Positions 1 through 7,814 of a stretch of 64,000 nt of DNA are shown one piece after another. The stretch comes from CAZGSN01 sp964371655 (GTDB lineage Bacteria > Desulfobacterota > Binatia > HRBIN30): positions 3,049-67,048 of the forward strand of contig CAYJOD010000027.1 of assembly GCA_964371655.1 (NCBI GenBank), in the 5' to 3' direction. The notes under the pieces are model-generated. The model did not search any database. It saw only the letters and a list, made by a program, of their open reading frames with translations, and had not been told where the DNA came from. The position numbers were made by a program, and so were the translations under genes. Position 1 is the first letter of the stretch. Each line of letters opens with the position of its first letter.

Positions 1-202
1 AGATCGCATCACACGGGACGAGTTGGCGCCGGGAGATCTAGTTTTCTTCCGCACCTACCGGCGCGGTGCGAGCCATGTCGGGATCTATATGGGTGAAGAC
101 AAGTTCATCCACGCCGCCTCCGGAATCGGCGTCAAGATCAGCTCGCTCAACGAGGATTACTACGCGGCCCACTACTTGGGCGCGCGCCGCGTCGAGCTGT
201 AA
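1..202 (+). CDS. NlpC/P60 family cell-wall peptidase, C-terminal part
   Basis: The 5' end lies outside the window; 66 codons remain, read from base 2 to the TAA ending at 202. The peptide carries the second half of an NlpC/P60 cysteine peptidase: a GDLVFF strand, then the HVGIYMG block with the catalytic histidine, then FIHAAS and a final GARRVEL. The catalytic cysteine would be upstream. Family members cut D-gamma-Glu-diaminopimelate bonds in peptidoglycan stem peptides and are normally exported. The family is clear from the fragment; the exact subfamily (Spr/MepS, YafL or other) cannot be judged. Confidence 0.85.
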   Translation, partial: DRITRDELAPGDLVFFRTYRRGASHVGIYMGEDKFIHAASGIGVKISSLNEDYYAAHYLGARRVEL

Positions 203-255
203 TCAACGCGGCGCCAGCGGGCCGACGCCGCCGGTTACCACCGTAGGTCTACGAG

Positions 256-1053
256 TCATTCGTCGCCCGCCGCCGCACGCCTCCCACCGCGGCAGACGCC
301 GCGTTTCGAGGCGCGGATGAAGTCCAGCAACTCCCGCACTTCGGCGCTGCATTCGCCCTCCTCCACCTTAGACATGGCCAGGCGCAAATTGCCCTGAACG
401 AAAAACAGCGTGCGGAACGCCGCATGCACGGCGGCCACCTGTTGCGAGTTGAACCCGGCACGACGTAAGCCAACGCGATTGATGGCGCGCACGGTGTGCG
501 TCCCGTCCATGATACAGAATGGCGGCACGTCGCGCGCCGCCTTGCTGAGGCCGCGCAGCAGCGCCAGGCGGCCGATGCGCACGAACTGATGCACCGCGCA
601 GTTCCCTGAAATGAAGACCCGATCGGCCACTTCCACATAGCCGCCGAGCATCGCGCCGTTGGCGATAATCACGTTGTTACCAAGCGTGCAGTTGTGGCCA
701 ATGTGCGCGTGGGCCATCAGATAGTTGTCGTCGCCAATGGTCGTCGCGCTACCTTCCTTGGTGCCGCGATGGATTTGCACCAGCTCGCGAACGACGTTGC
801 GACAACCAACACGCACGTAACTCTCGGTCGCCGCGGAGAAGGCGAGATCCTGAGGCGTATCGCCGATCACCGCACCGGAGTGAATCACATTGTCCGCACC
901 GATTTCCGTAAACCCCATCAACGTCACGTGCGACTGCACGCGGGTGCGGGCGCCGACCCGAACCGGACCTTCGATCACGACATACGGCCCGATCTCCGCA
1001 TCTGGATGAATCTCGGCGCGTGGGTCAACGACGGCGGTCGGATGGATCGGCAT
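256..1053 (-). CDS. lpxA: acyl-ACP--UDP-N-acetylglucosamine O-acyltransferase LpxA
   Basis: First step of lipid A synthesis: transfer of a 3-hydroxyacyl chain from ACP to UDP-GlcNAc in the cytoplasm. The 265-residue product matches the usual family length (about 262). It begins with hexapeptide repeats of the left-handed beta-helix (HPTAVVDPRAEI, then HPDAEIGPYVVI). It has GDTPQDL at 64-70, and AHIGHNC with two histidines at 117 and 120 that align with E. coli H122 and catalytic H125. The C-terminal helical domain (FRTLFF onward) binds ACP. lpxD, fabZ and lpxB, the usual neighbours, are not in this window; the next gene leftward is on the other strand. Presence implies a lipopolysaccharide-bearing outer membrane. 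Confidence 0.95.
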   Translation of the reverse strand: MPIHPTAVVDPRAEIHPDAEIGPYVVIEGPVRVGARTRVQSHVTLMGFTEIGADNVIHSGAVIGDTPQDLAFSAATESYVRVGCRNVVRELVQIHRGTKEGSATTIGDDNYLMAHAHIGHNCTLGNNVIIANGAMLGGYVEVADRVFISGNCAVHQFVRIGRLALLRGLSKAARDVPPFCIMDGTHTVRAINRVGLRRAGFNSQQVAAVHAAFRTLFFVQGNLRLAMSKVEEGECSAEVRELLDFIRASKRGVCRGGRRAAAGDE

Positions 1054-1212
1054 CAGCGTACGCCTTGCGACTCCACCCCGGCGCCCCAGGCAACGACACA
1101 GTGCGAAAGCCAGATTGGCGTCACGGAGAGACTCTTGTTGTTCCGCCGTGACACCACCGCAGCGTCGATCCCTCTGCGTCTTCGGGTCTGAACGGTGAAA
1201 AGGCGGGTCACA

Positions 1213-1404
1213 TCAGGATTGATCAGCGTCATCGTCGCCCTCGGCATCCAGGATATCGACGGGCGGACCCGCAATCCGGTAGCGCTCCAGCGCCCAGTTG
1301 CCGAGGTCGTGTAGCCGACAGCGCTCCGAGCAGAACGGCCGGAAAGGATTACCCTCCCACGCCGTGGGACGCCGACATGCTGGGCAACGAACCTCCTTCA
1401 GCAA
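1213..1404 (-). CDS. yacG: DNA gyrase inhibitor YacG, zinc-binding
   Basis: A 63-residue protein with the YacG/DUF329 zinc knuckle: CPAC at residues 8-11 and CSERC at about 25-29, followed by the family-typical LHDLGNWALERYRI and an acidic tail. In E. coli YacG binds GyrB and blocks DNA binding by gyrase. The start is TTG, in a good context seven bases after the stop of the ccmD-like gene, so it is probably the last gene of the leftward ccm transcript. About 160 bases separate it from lpxA and hold no recognisable gene. Confidence 0.9.
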   Translation of the reverse strand: MLKEVRCPACRRPTAWEGNPFRPFCSERCRLHDLGNWALERYRIAGPPVDILDAEGDDDADQS

Positions 1405-1410
1405 GGTCGC

Positions 1411-1557
1411 TCACCCCTGGCGTCGATCCAGCATCTCGCGTAGCTCCTCGATCTCGCGCTCGAGGCCGCGGTTGCGTCGCGACAGAACTGTGACGTAGAG
1501 AAAAATAAGCCCCCACACGATGGCAAAAGCGGCAAACAGAAAATTGAAATTGTCCAT
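1411..1557 (-). CDS. ccmD: CcmD-like small membrane protein of cytochrome c maturation
   Basis: A 48-residue protein from an ATG at 1555-1557. It starts MDNFNFLFAAFAIVWGLIF, a single membrane span, then goes through a short basic segment (SRRNR) into a charged amphipathic helix (LEREIEELREMLDRR). Size, topology and position directly after ccmC match CcmD, which tethers heme-loaded CcmE and CcmC to the CcmAB ATPase. Sequence conservation in CcmD is weak, so the call rests mainly on synteny (ccmA-B-C-D in order on the minus strand). Confidence 0.8.
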   Translation of the reverse strand: MDNFNFLFAAFAIVWGLIFLYVTVLSRRNRGLEREIEELREMLDRRQG

Positions 1558-1569
1558 CAACTCATATTC

Positions 1570-2289
1570 CTAGGCGGCGGCACCGAGAGCGCGCTGGCGC
1601 ACTTCTTCGAAACGATCGCGGGCACGACCGCTGACGTAACGCACATACACGAGCCAGGCATACAGCAATAGAAAGGCAACCATGCACACCGCGAAGGTGG
1701 CTTTCATACGCGGATCGCTCAGCCCGGAGCCACCTTCGCGGGTCACGAGAACGGCCGGGTGAATCGTCCGCCACCAGTACACCGAGCGGTTGATGATCGG
1801 AATATCGACGACGCCGATGATCCCGAGGATCGCCGCATAGCGCGCCCCCTGTTCGCCGGTCCCGGCAGTGCTGCGCACCATCAAATAGGCCGCGTAGATG
1901 AGCCAGAGAATCAAGGTCGTCGTCAGACGGGCATCCCAGGTCCACCAGGTTCCCCAGATCGGCTTCGCCCAGATCGGTCCGGTGATGAGCACCAGTGTAC
2001 AAAACACCATGCCGACTTCCGCGCTGGCGTTGGCCAGGCGATCCCATTCCTTTCCTCCCCGCCAAAGAAAGACGGCGCTGGCAATGCCAACGATCGTAAA
2101 GGCCAAGAACGTCCACATGGCGATCGGTACATGGAAGTAGAAGATGCGTTGGACGACGCCCTGAATGCGATCGCTGGGCACGTAGATCAACACCATGTAG
2201 ATGGCGGCGAGCATGGACACCGCCGTGGCAGCCTGCAGCACCGACTCCGCCGTTGCTTCCCAACCCGAGGTTCCTGGATCACGTTTCAC
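1570..2289 (-). CDS. ccmC: heme exporter protein CcmC
   Basis: An integral membrane protein of 239 residues that hands heme to CcmE in System I cytochrome c maturation. It has six predicted membrane spans, the tryptophan-rich WWD motif WGTWWTWD at 112-119, and the two periplasm-facing histidines expected to ligate heme (YFHVP at about 51-55 and TIHPAVL near 176). The gene sits 10 bases after ccmB and 12 bases before the ccmD-like gene. No ccmE, ccmF or ccmH is seen here, so the rest of the system must lie elsewhere. Confidence 0.94.
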   Translation of the reverse strand: MKRDPGTSGWEATAESVLQAATAVSMLAAIYMVLIYVPSDRIQGVVQRIFYFHVPIAMWTFLAFTIVGIASAVFLWRGGKEWDRLANASAEVGMVFCTLVLITGPIWAKPIWGTWWTWDARLTTTLILWLIYAAYLMVRSTAGTGEQGARYAAILGIIGVVDIPIINRSVYWWRTIHPAVLVTREGGSGLSDPRMKATFAVCMVAFLLLYAWLVYVRYVSGRARDRFEEVRQRALGAAA

Positions 2290-2298
2290 GAGTACACC

Positions 2299-2957
2299 CT
2301 ATTCGTCGACTACATATTCAAACAACATCCAGCTTACAACCAGGAAGATCACGTCGAAGCCGACCATCAAGTTCAGCCATGGTGCGACCGCGCTCATCTC
2401 CTTGCCGGCGAGCAGATGCGCGGTCACCTTGACGCCGGCGAGGAACAACGGAACCACCAGTGGCACCAGGAGCAACGGCAGCATCACCTCGCGCGCCCGC
2501 GTGCGCACGGCGATTGCGCTGAACAGCGTACCGAGCGCACTAAATCCAATGATGCCCAGCACCAGACTCAAGACGACGCCGCTCCACGCCCGGGTCAGCG
2601 GCACGTTGAAGAACAGGATGAACACCGGACACACCACCGCCTGCGCCAGAAGCATGAACGAGACGTTGCTCAGCACTTTGGCGAGATAGATGGTTGCCGG
2701 GTCGATGGGACATAGCAGCAAGCCATGCAGGCAGTCGTTCTCGCGTTCGGCCAGGAAGGCTCGGCTCAAGCCGAGGACCCCGGCAAAGACGAGCGCCACC
2801 CACAGCACACCGGGCGCCGCTTCCGTGCGCACATCGCTGGTTGGATCAAACGCAAAGCTCAGAACCAGCAGAGTCAGCAGCCCCAACAGCAGCAGCGCCG
2901 CGAAGGTGTCCTTGGTTCGAAACTCGAGCAGAAGATCCTTGCGCAGCAGGGCCCACA

Positions 2958-2958
<1 letters not shown>
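2299..2958 (-). CDS. ccmB: heme ABC exporter permease CcmB
   Basis: The membrane subunit of the CcmAB transporter, 219 residues when started at the GTG at 2956-2958, which gives the family length. The codon overlaps the ccmA stop by one base (TAGTG) and has a GGGAGGGG ribosome site upstream; extending further upstream gives only non-homologous sequence. The product starts with the WALLRKDLLLEFRTK amphipathic segment typical of CcmB and has about six hydrophobic spans. With CcmA it powers release of holo-CcmE from CcmC. Confidence 0.93.
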
Positions 2959-3677
<719 letters not shown>

Positions 3678-3763
3678 TGTCGACCGACTTACCAAAAAGC
3701 GTGGGCCTACCGAAAGGCCGAGGACCAAAGAGGCAGGGCCACGGCAAAGAGGTTGCTTCGAAA

Positions 3764-3845
3764 CTCGGGGCTGGAGGCTAGGAGCTAGGGGCTCGGATAA
3801 GCTGGAAAGACCCAAGCCCCGAGCCTCAAGCCACCAGCCCCAAGC
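3764..3845. repeat. heptanucleotide-type hairpin repeat (GGGGCTC/GAGCCCC class)
   Basis: Left arm contains GGGGCTGGAGGCTAGGAGC and right arm CCAAGCCCCGAGCCTCAAGC, both based on a 7-base unit, so the element can fold on itself. The right arm is almost identical to one at 63530-63580 (one difference over about 46 bases). A possible outer inverted repeat, GAGGTTGCTTC and GTTGTGAGACACCCTCAAC, flanks it, like the compound element near 63.5 kb. It occupies the ccmA upstream region. Confidence 0.7.
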
Positions 3846-3888
3846 ATGTTGTGAGACACCCTCAACAGGGCGCAGCTACCCAGGCAGC

Positions 3889-4242
3889 TCAATCGTCGGG
3901 ACTGTCGCGAAAGGTTTCGAGGACCGTCAGCATATGCGCCACCGCCCCTTCGAGCGCCGGCAATAATTTCTGCGCACCGCCCATGTCGCCGCTGCGTCCA
4001 AGTCGTTCGAGCTCGCGGGTGATGGCGAGGACTTCATGGGCTCCATACTCGGCGGCGCTGCCGCTCAAGTGATGCGCCGCGGCTGGTAGGTGCTCGAGGT
4101 CACCACGCTGCAAAGCGTCGCGAATCTCCGCAAGCATGGAGGGACAGCGCGTAATGAAGCCGCCAACCAGATCCTTCACAAACACGCGATCCCCACCCAC
4201 ACGATCGAGAAGCGACTGTAGATCCACGGCGTTGTCGTTCAT
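3889..4242 (-). CDS. HPt (histidine phosphotransfer) domain protein
   Basis: A 117-residue stand-alone HPt domain of the four-helix bundle type. The phospho-accepting histidine lies in AAHHLSGSAAEYGA (H57). The consensus is AHxLKGxxxxxGA, so the usual lysine after the leucine is serine here. Such proteins relay phosphate between a hybrid kinase and a response regulator, but no kinase or receiver gene is adjacent. The chosen ATG at 4240-4242 follows an AAAGGG site. An alternative GTG at 4263 overlaps the ubiB stop by four bases and would add seven residues; either way the two genes are co-transcribed. Confidence 0.8.
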   Translation of the reverse strand: MNDNAVDLQSLLDRVGGDRVFVKDLVGGFITRCPSMLAEIRDALQRGDLEHLPAAAHHLSGSAAEYGAHEVLAITRELERLGRSGDMGGAQKLLPALEGAVAHMLTVLETFRDSPDD

Positions 4243-4259
4243 TCCGCTGCCCTTTCTCG

Positions 4260-5948
4260 TCACCGTTTACCCAACGCCACGTAGCGCCAAGCAAAGCCAG
4301 CGGCGAGTGCAAAAAACAGAGCCGCTAGCGCCGGCAATCCGAGCACGGTGTGTGCATCGCGATCGAGCGCGAAGGCTCCGCCCAGAGCACAGGCGCCAGC
4401 CCACACGCCAAGAATCGTACGATGTTGCGTCGATGCATAGCTACGTTCGAGCTTTTCCAGCTGCGGCGTGTCGACCGTGATCCGGGCGCGCCCGGCACGC
4501 ATCTCGTCAAGCACCGTGCGCGTCGCGTCGGGGATCATGCGCATGACATCGACGACGTCGCGTAGCGCGGCGTAGCCGCCCTCGATCAACCGGCGCGGCT
4601 GATAGCGGGCGGCGACGACGCCGGTGACGTACGGCGCCGCCGCGGTGAGCAGGTCCATGTCGGGGCACAGCTGCTTGCCGACGCCTTCCATCGTGATCAC
4701 CGCTTTGAACGTCATCGTATAGTCGGCCGGCATGCGTACCCTATGCTTGAGCGCCAACCCCACCATGTCTCTGAGAATCACGGAAAACTCGATCGCCGCC
4801 GCGGTACGACCCGAGAACCATCTGCGGGCGCTCTCGATGACGTCGGTCTCGAACCTGCGAAAGTCGGCCGTCGACTCTTCACCGCGCTCGGCAATGCTCC
4901 AGAACACCCTGGCCAGGCCCTCCCAATCGGAGCTGACCACCGCGACCAGCAGGTCGGTCATCGTGTCGCGCGCGCGTGGGCTAAGCTGGCCGCACAGACC
5001 GACGTCGATGAAAGCGATCGAACCGTCGGCGCGCACCATGATGTTTCCCGGGTGCAGATCGCCGTGGAAAAACCCGTCCGCAAAGATCATCTGCAAAACC
5101 GCATTGAGAGCGGCACCCACGATCTCTTCTACGTCGGCGCGACCGCCGATCTCCGAAATCTTGGTTCCCAAGATGCGCTCCATCGTCAGGACGCGGGTGG
5201 AGCAGTACTCGTGGTAGGGCTTTGGAAACGATACCCGTTGATCACCGGCGAAGTTGGAGCCGAAGCGCTCGAGATTCTCGACCTCGAGCTCGAAGTCGAT
5301 CTCTCTCAGAATCGCCTTCCCGAACTCGGCAACCATGCCGCTCGGCGAGAACATCTTCGTCTCTGGAAAATTGGTCTCCAACGCCCGCGCCAAGACCGCC
5401 ATGATTTCCAGGTCGACCACGAACTGCGCTTCGAGGTCTGGGCGCTGCACTTTGACGACGACATCCTCTCCAGACGCGGCTAGGCGGGCGGTGTGCACCT
5501 GCGCGATCGATGCGGTGGCGAGGGGCTGCGGATCGAAGTCAGCGAAGAGCTCCTCGACGGTATGACCAAGCTCGACGCGAATCATCTCACGGACGTCGTC
5601 GAGCGCCAGCGGCGGAACCCGATCCTGCAGAGTCTGCAGCTCCTGGATCAAAGCCGGCGGGAAGACGTCGGGCCGCGTCGACAGCATCTGCCCGAGCTTG
5701 ATGAACGTCGGCCCCAGCTCCTGACAGGCCAACAGGATCCGGCGCTCGATCGGCAGGTCCTTCACTTGCGGCGCCAACTCGAAGAGCTTGTTCGTGACCC
5801 AACGGTCCTGCAGCTTCAACGACTGCACGAAAGCACCGAAGCCGTGGCGGACCAGAACGACGGCGATTTGCCCGAGGCGATTGGCGTCGCGGAGAACCGC
5901 ATGCCCCGCCCGCAGGTTCTCGTAAACACGTCGCAGCGGCGTAGCCAT
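4260..5948 (-). CDS. ubiB: UbiB/ABC1/ADCK family atypical kinase
   Basis: A membrane-anchored atypical protein-kinase-like protein of 562 residues, starting at the ATG at 5946-5948. It has the family's KxGQ segment (FIKLGQMLSTRPDVFPP), the nucleotide-loop lysine region (VVKVQRPD), the catalytic HGDLHPGN and the metal-binding FIDVG. Two hydrophobic spans at the C-terminus (from about TILGVWAGACALGG) anchor it. UbiB supports ubiquinone synthesis, probably by lipid extraction with ATPase activity. No other ubi or men genes are nearby, so the quinone type served is unknown. Confidence 0.88.
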   Translation of the reverse strand: MATPLRRVYENLRAGHAVLRDANRLGQIAVVLVRHGFGAFVQSLKLQDRWVTNKLFELAPQVKDLPIERRILLACQELGPTFIKLGQMLSTRPDVFPPALIQELQTLQDRVPPLALDDVREMIRVELGHTVEELFADFDPQPLATASIAQVHTARLAASGEDVVVKVQRPDLEAQFVVDLEIMAVLARALETNFPETKMFSPSGMVAEFGKAILREIDFELEVENLERFGSNFAGDQRVSFPKPYHEYCSTRVLTMERILGTKISEIGGRADVEEIVGAALNAVLQMIFADGFFHGDLHPGNIMVRADGSIAFIDVGLCGQLSPRARDTMTDLLVAVVSSDWEGLARVFWSIAERGEESTADFRRFETDVIESARRWFSGRTAAAIEFSVILRDMVGLALKHRVRMPADYTMTFKAVITMEGVGKQLCPDMDLLTAAAPYVTGVVAARYQPRRLIEGGYAALRDVVDVMRMIPDATRTVLDEMRAGRARITVDTPQLEKLERSYASTQHRTILGVWAGACALGGAFALDRDAHTVLGLPALAALFFALAAGFAWRYVALGKR

Positions 5949-6123
5949 ATGCGCGCCCGTATAACCCGATGGGCCACGCATGTCATCGGATCAATTCGTG
6001 GGAATACTTCCGCCTGCCGCGCTCACCGTGCCCTCCTTTGCCTCTCCCCGTGTCCCCGTGTCTCCGCGTCTTCCCTCGTCCGCTGGACGGCCGGCTCGAA
6101 TTCGTCCACAACGGCACCCGCAC

Positions 6124-6654
6124 ATGGACACATCCTTGCCATCGAGGTCGCGACCGGTTCCGCTGCTGCAGAGGCTCCTACCCGCGCTGCGTCTGGACCC
6201 CGCCTTATACAACGAGGTAGCAACCGATTCCTCGACACGTGGGCAAGCTTTCCTGGTCATCCTCATGGCTGGCATTCTGAACGGCTTTACCTTGAGCGAG
6301 CGTTTCGGCCAGCTCGCCATTTGGGGCGGTGTGCTTGCGGCTTTGGCAGGATGGCTGCTGTGGACGCTCGTGGTTCACGTCGTGGCACGACTGTTCGGCA
6401 ACCTTCGCGGCACGCGTTCGCTGGCGCGCACCCTCGCCTTCGCCAACGTGCCGAGCTTCTTTCTGGTACTGGCGGCGTTGCCGGATATCGGCGGGATCAT
6501 ACGCCTGGCCGTCCCGGTGTGGCTCGTCATCACCTCGACCGCCGCCGTCCAGGCCAGCTACGCGATCACTCGCACGCGCGCCGCCGCCATCACCGCCACC
6601 GCCTTCGTCGTCTACATGGCCATCGGCCTGCTGCTCGGGCTCGTCTCTGCCTGA
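6124..6654 (+). CDS. Yip1-domain integral membrane protein
   Basis: A 176-residue protein started at the ATG at 6124. An upstream extension would be translated through a CCCCGTGT-type repeat at 6040-6075 and is not credible. The N-terminal 35 residues are cytosolic and basic, followed by five hydrophobic spans. The arrangement, including LARTLAFANVPSFF in the middle, is that of the bacterial Yip1/DUF1282 family. Function in bacteria is not established; eukaryotic Yip1 acts in vesicle traffic. Divergent from ubiB, with about 175 bases between them. Confidence 0.7.
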   Translation: MDTSLPSRSRPVPLLQRLLPALRLDPALYNEVATDSSTRGQAFLVILMAGILNGFTLSERFGQLAIWGGVLAALAGWLLWTLVVHVVARLFGNLRGTRSLARTLAFANVPSFFLVLAALPDIGGIIRLAVPVWLVITSTAAVQASYAITRTRAAAITATAFVVYMAIGLLLGLVSA

Positions 6655-6750
6655 GAGCTTTCGCCATCCGATGGGTGGCGAAGGCGTGTTGCCGCCATCT
6701 GTGTACGCACAGCGTTGTCGAATCAGATCCAATCAGATAGCGTGGCACCG

Positions 6751-7026
6751 ATGAAGACACTCTCCGTCACCGAGGTCGCGCGTAACTTCCGCGCCGTGCT
6801 CGATCGCGTTGAACATCAACAGGAAGAGATCCTTCTCGTCCGCAATCGCCGCCAGGTCGCGAGGCTTGTACCCGAAGCACCACAGCAAACGGCGATGGAA
6901 GTGTTCGGAGACCTGTACCGCACGCTTGACGATCGGGCGGCGACGGCTTTGGCGGCCCAGGTATCTGCAAACCGCAAGAGCCGCCGCGGCCGGCTTTCGG
7001 AGCTGAGGAACCCATGGGCTGGCTGA
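6751..7026 (+). CDS. antitoxin of a VapC-type pair (Phd/YefM-like)
   Basis: A 91-residue protein from the ATG at 6751. It starts MKTLSVTEVARNFRAVLDRV, the beta-alpha DNA-binding fold of Phd/YefM antitoxins, and continues with a strand containing EEILLVRNRRQVARLVP. The C-terminal half is charged and probably wraps the toxin. The gene overlaps the PIN toxin by 13 bases, the standard antitoxin-first arrangement in which the complex represses its own promoter. Confidence 0.87.
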   Translation: MKTLSVTEVARNFRAVLDRVEHQQEEILLVRNRRQVARLVPEAPQQTAMEVFGDLYRTLDDRAATALAAQVSANRKSRRGRLSELRNPWAG

Positions 7027-7427
7027 TTGACACGAGTATTTGGATCGCCGTTGAGCGCGGGACGCTCGGCGCGGCCGACATTCACGCCGTTACCCGCCAG
7101 CAGCCAGTTTACCTATCGCCGGTGAACATCGCTGAAATGCAGTTCGGTGTAGAGATGCTGCGCCCCGGGCCGCTGAAACAACGGGCCGCGGCAGCGATTC
7201 GCCGGCTGCGGCGGAAGTCACAATTGCGGATCACCGTGGAAACAGCGGAGGTCTTCGGCTCTCTGGCTGCCAAACTGAAGAAGGCCGGGCACGCTGCCGA
7301 CTTCCGGATCAACGACCTTTGGCTGGCGGCACAGGCAATTCAGCGTGACTGCAGGTTGCTCACCTCTAACCTTAAGGACTTCGACGACATCCCCGGCTTG
7401 AAGGTCGTGGCGATGCCACTGCCGTAA
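7014..7427 (+). CDS. vapC: VapC-type PIN-domain ribonuclease toxin
   Basis: A 137-residue PIN-domain protein. The acidic metal-binding residues are present: D6 in LIDTSIW, the glutamate of NIAEMQFGVE near 41, and the aspartate of INDLWLAAQA near 101, followed by TSNLKDF. Active-site integrity suggests a working endoribonuclease, typically cutting tRNA or rRNA. Overlap with the antitoxin gene indicates translational coupling. It sits next to the NACHT/TIR module and so may be part of the same defence-rich island. Confidence 0.9.
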   Translation: MGWLIDTSIWIAVERGTLGAADIHAVTRQQPVYLSPVNIAEMQFGVEMLRPGPLKQRAAAAIRRLRRKSQLRITVETAEVFGSLAAKLKKAGHAADFRINDLWLAAQAIQRDCRLLTSNLKDFDDIPGLKVVAMPLP

Positions 7428-7502
7428 CGGCTCTCAACCCGAAGCGAACGCCCCTCGACATCACCTGACCGATTGCCGGAACAGCCAGGGAAGACCACCA
7501 TG

Positions 7503-7529
7503 CCGTCATTCTGCGGCGTAGAATGACGG
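7503..7529. terminator. perfect 10-bp hairpin after vapC
   Basis: CCGTCATTCT and AGAATGACGG pair perfectly around a 7-base loop. It lies 75 bases after the vapC stop. No T-run follows on either strand, so it is either a factor-dependent or weak terminator or another small dispersed hairpin. Confidence 0.45.
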
Positions 7530-7544
7530 TGACATGGCAACGGC

Positions 7545-7682
7545 GTGCACGCGATCGTCGAGCTGAAGGGGCTGGAGCGTATCCTCGTCCACCCAGGCCA
7601 ACGCCCGCGCGCCGCCACCGATGGCATCGAAATCTGGCCGGTCAGTCATTTTCTCCGAGCTCTGGATACAAGGCAGCTCTGA
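7545..7682 (+). pseudogene. possible 45-codon gene remnant
   Basis: An open stretch from a GTG at 7545 to TGA at 7682 reads like protein (HAIVELKGLERILVHPGQ, then IEIWPVSHFLRAL). It has no clear ribosome site and no recognisable family. It lies in the 390-base gap between vapC and the TIR-SUMF1 gene, which otherwise holds a hairpin and a heptad-type repeat. It may be the 3' remnant of a lost gene or chance. Confidence 0.2.
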
Positions 7683-7742
7683 GTTCGATTATCCGGGTCT
7701 GACCGCGCCGCGGTCGAATCGTACATTCGGTCACAGACGCTC

Positions 7743-7790
7743 GCCTTCCCAAGCCCCAAGTCCCCAGCCCCGAGCCCCGGTTCCCAGACG
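7743..7790. repeat. heptanucleotide repeat, CCCCAAG/CCCCGAG class
   Basis: Tandem 7-base units AAGCCCC, AAGTCCC, CAGCCCC, GAGCCCC just downstream of the TIR-SUMF1 gene. Same family as the arrays at 3.8, 59.2 and 63.5 kb. Confidence 0.7.
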
Positions 7791-7814
7791 TGGATGGAAA
7801 GGGGCTCGGTGGAG

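Noticed and set aside
1053..1274. 73-codon frame on the minus strand between lpxA and yacG
   Set aside because: No family features, overlaps yacG in another frame and is rich in Arg/Ser as expected of a shadow frame in GC-rich DNA.
1759..2715. 318-codon plus-strand frame opposite ccmC and ccmB
   Set aside because: Antisense to two clear genes; product is His/Arg/Gln-rich without domains, the typical antisense artefact of high-GC sequence.
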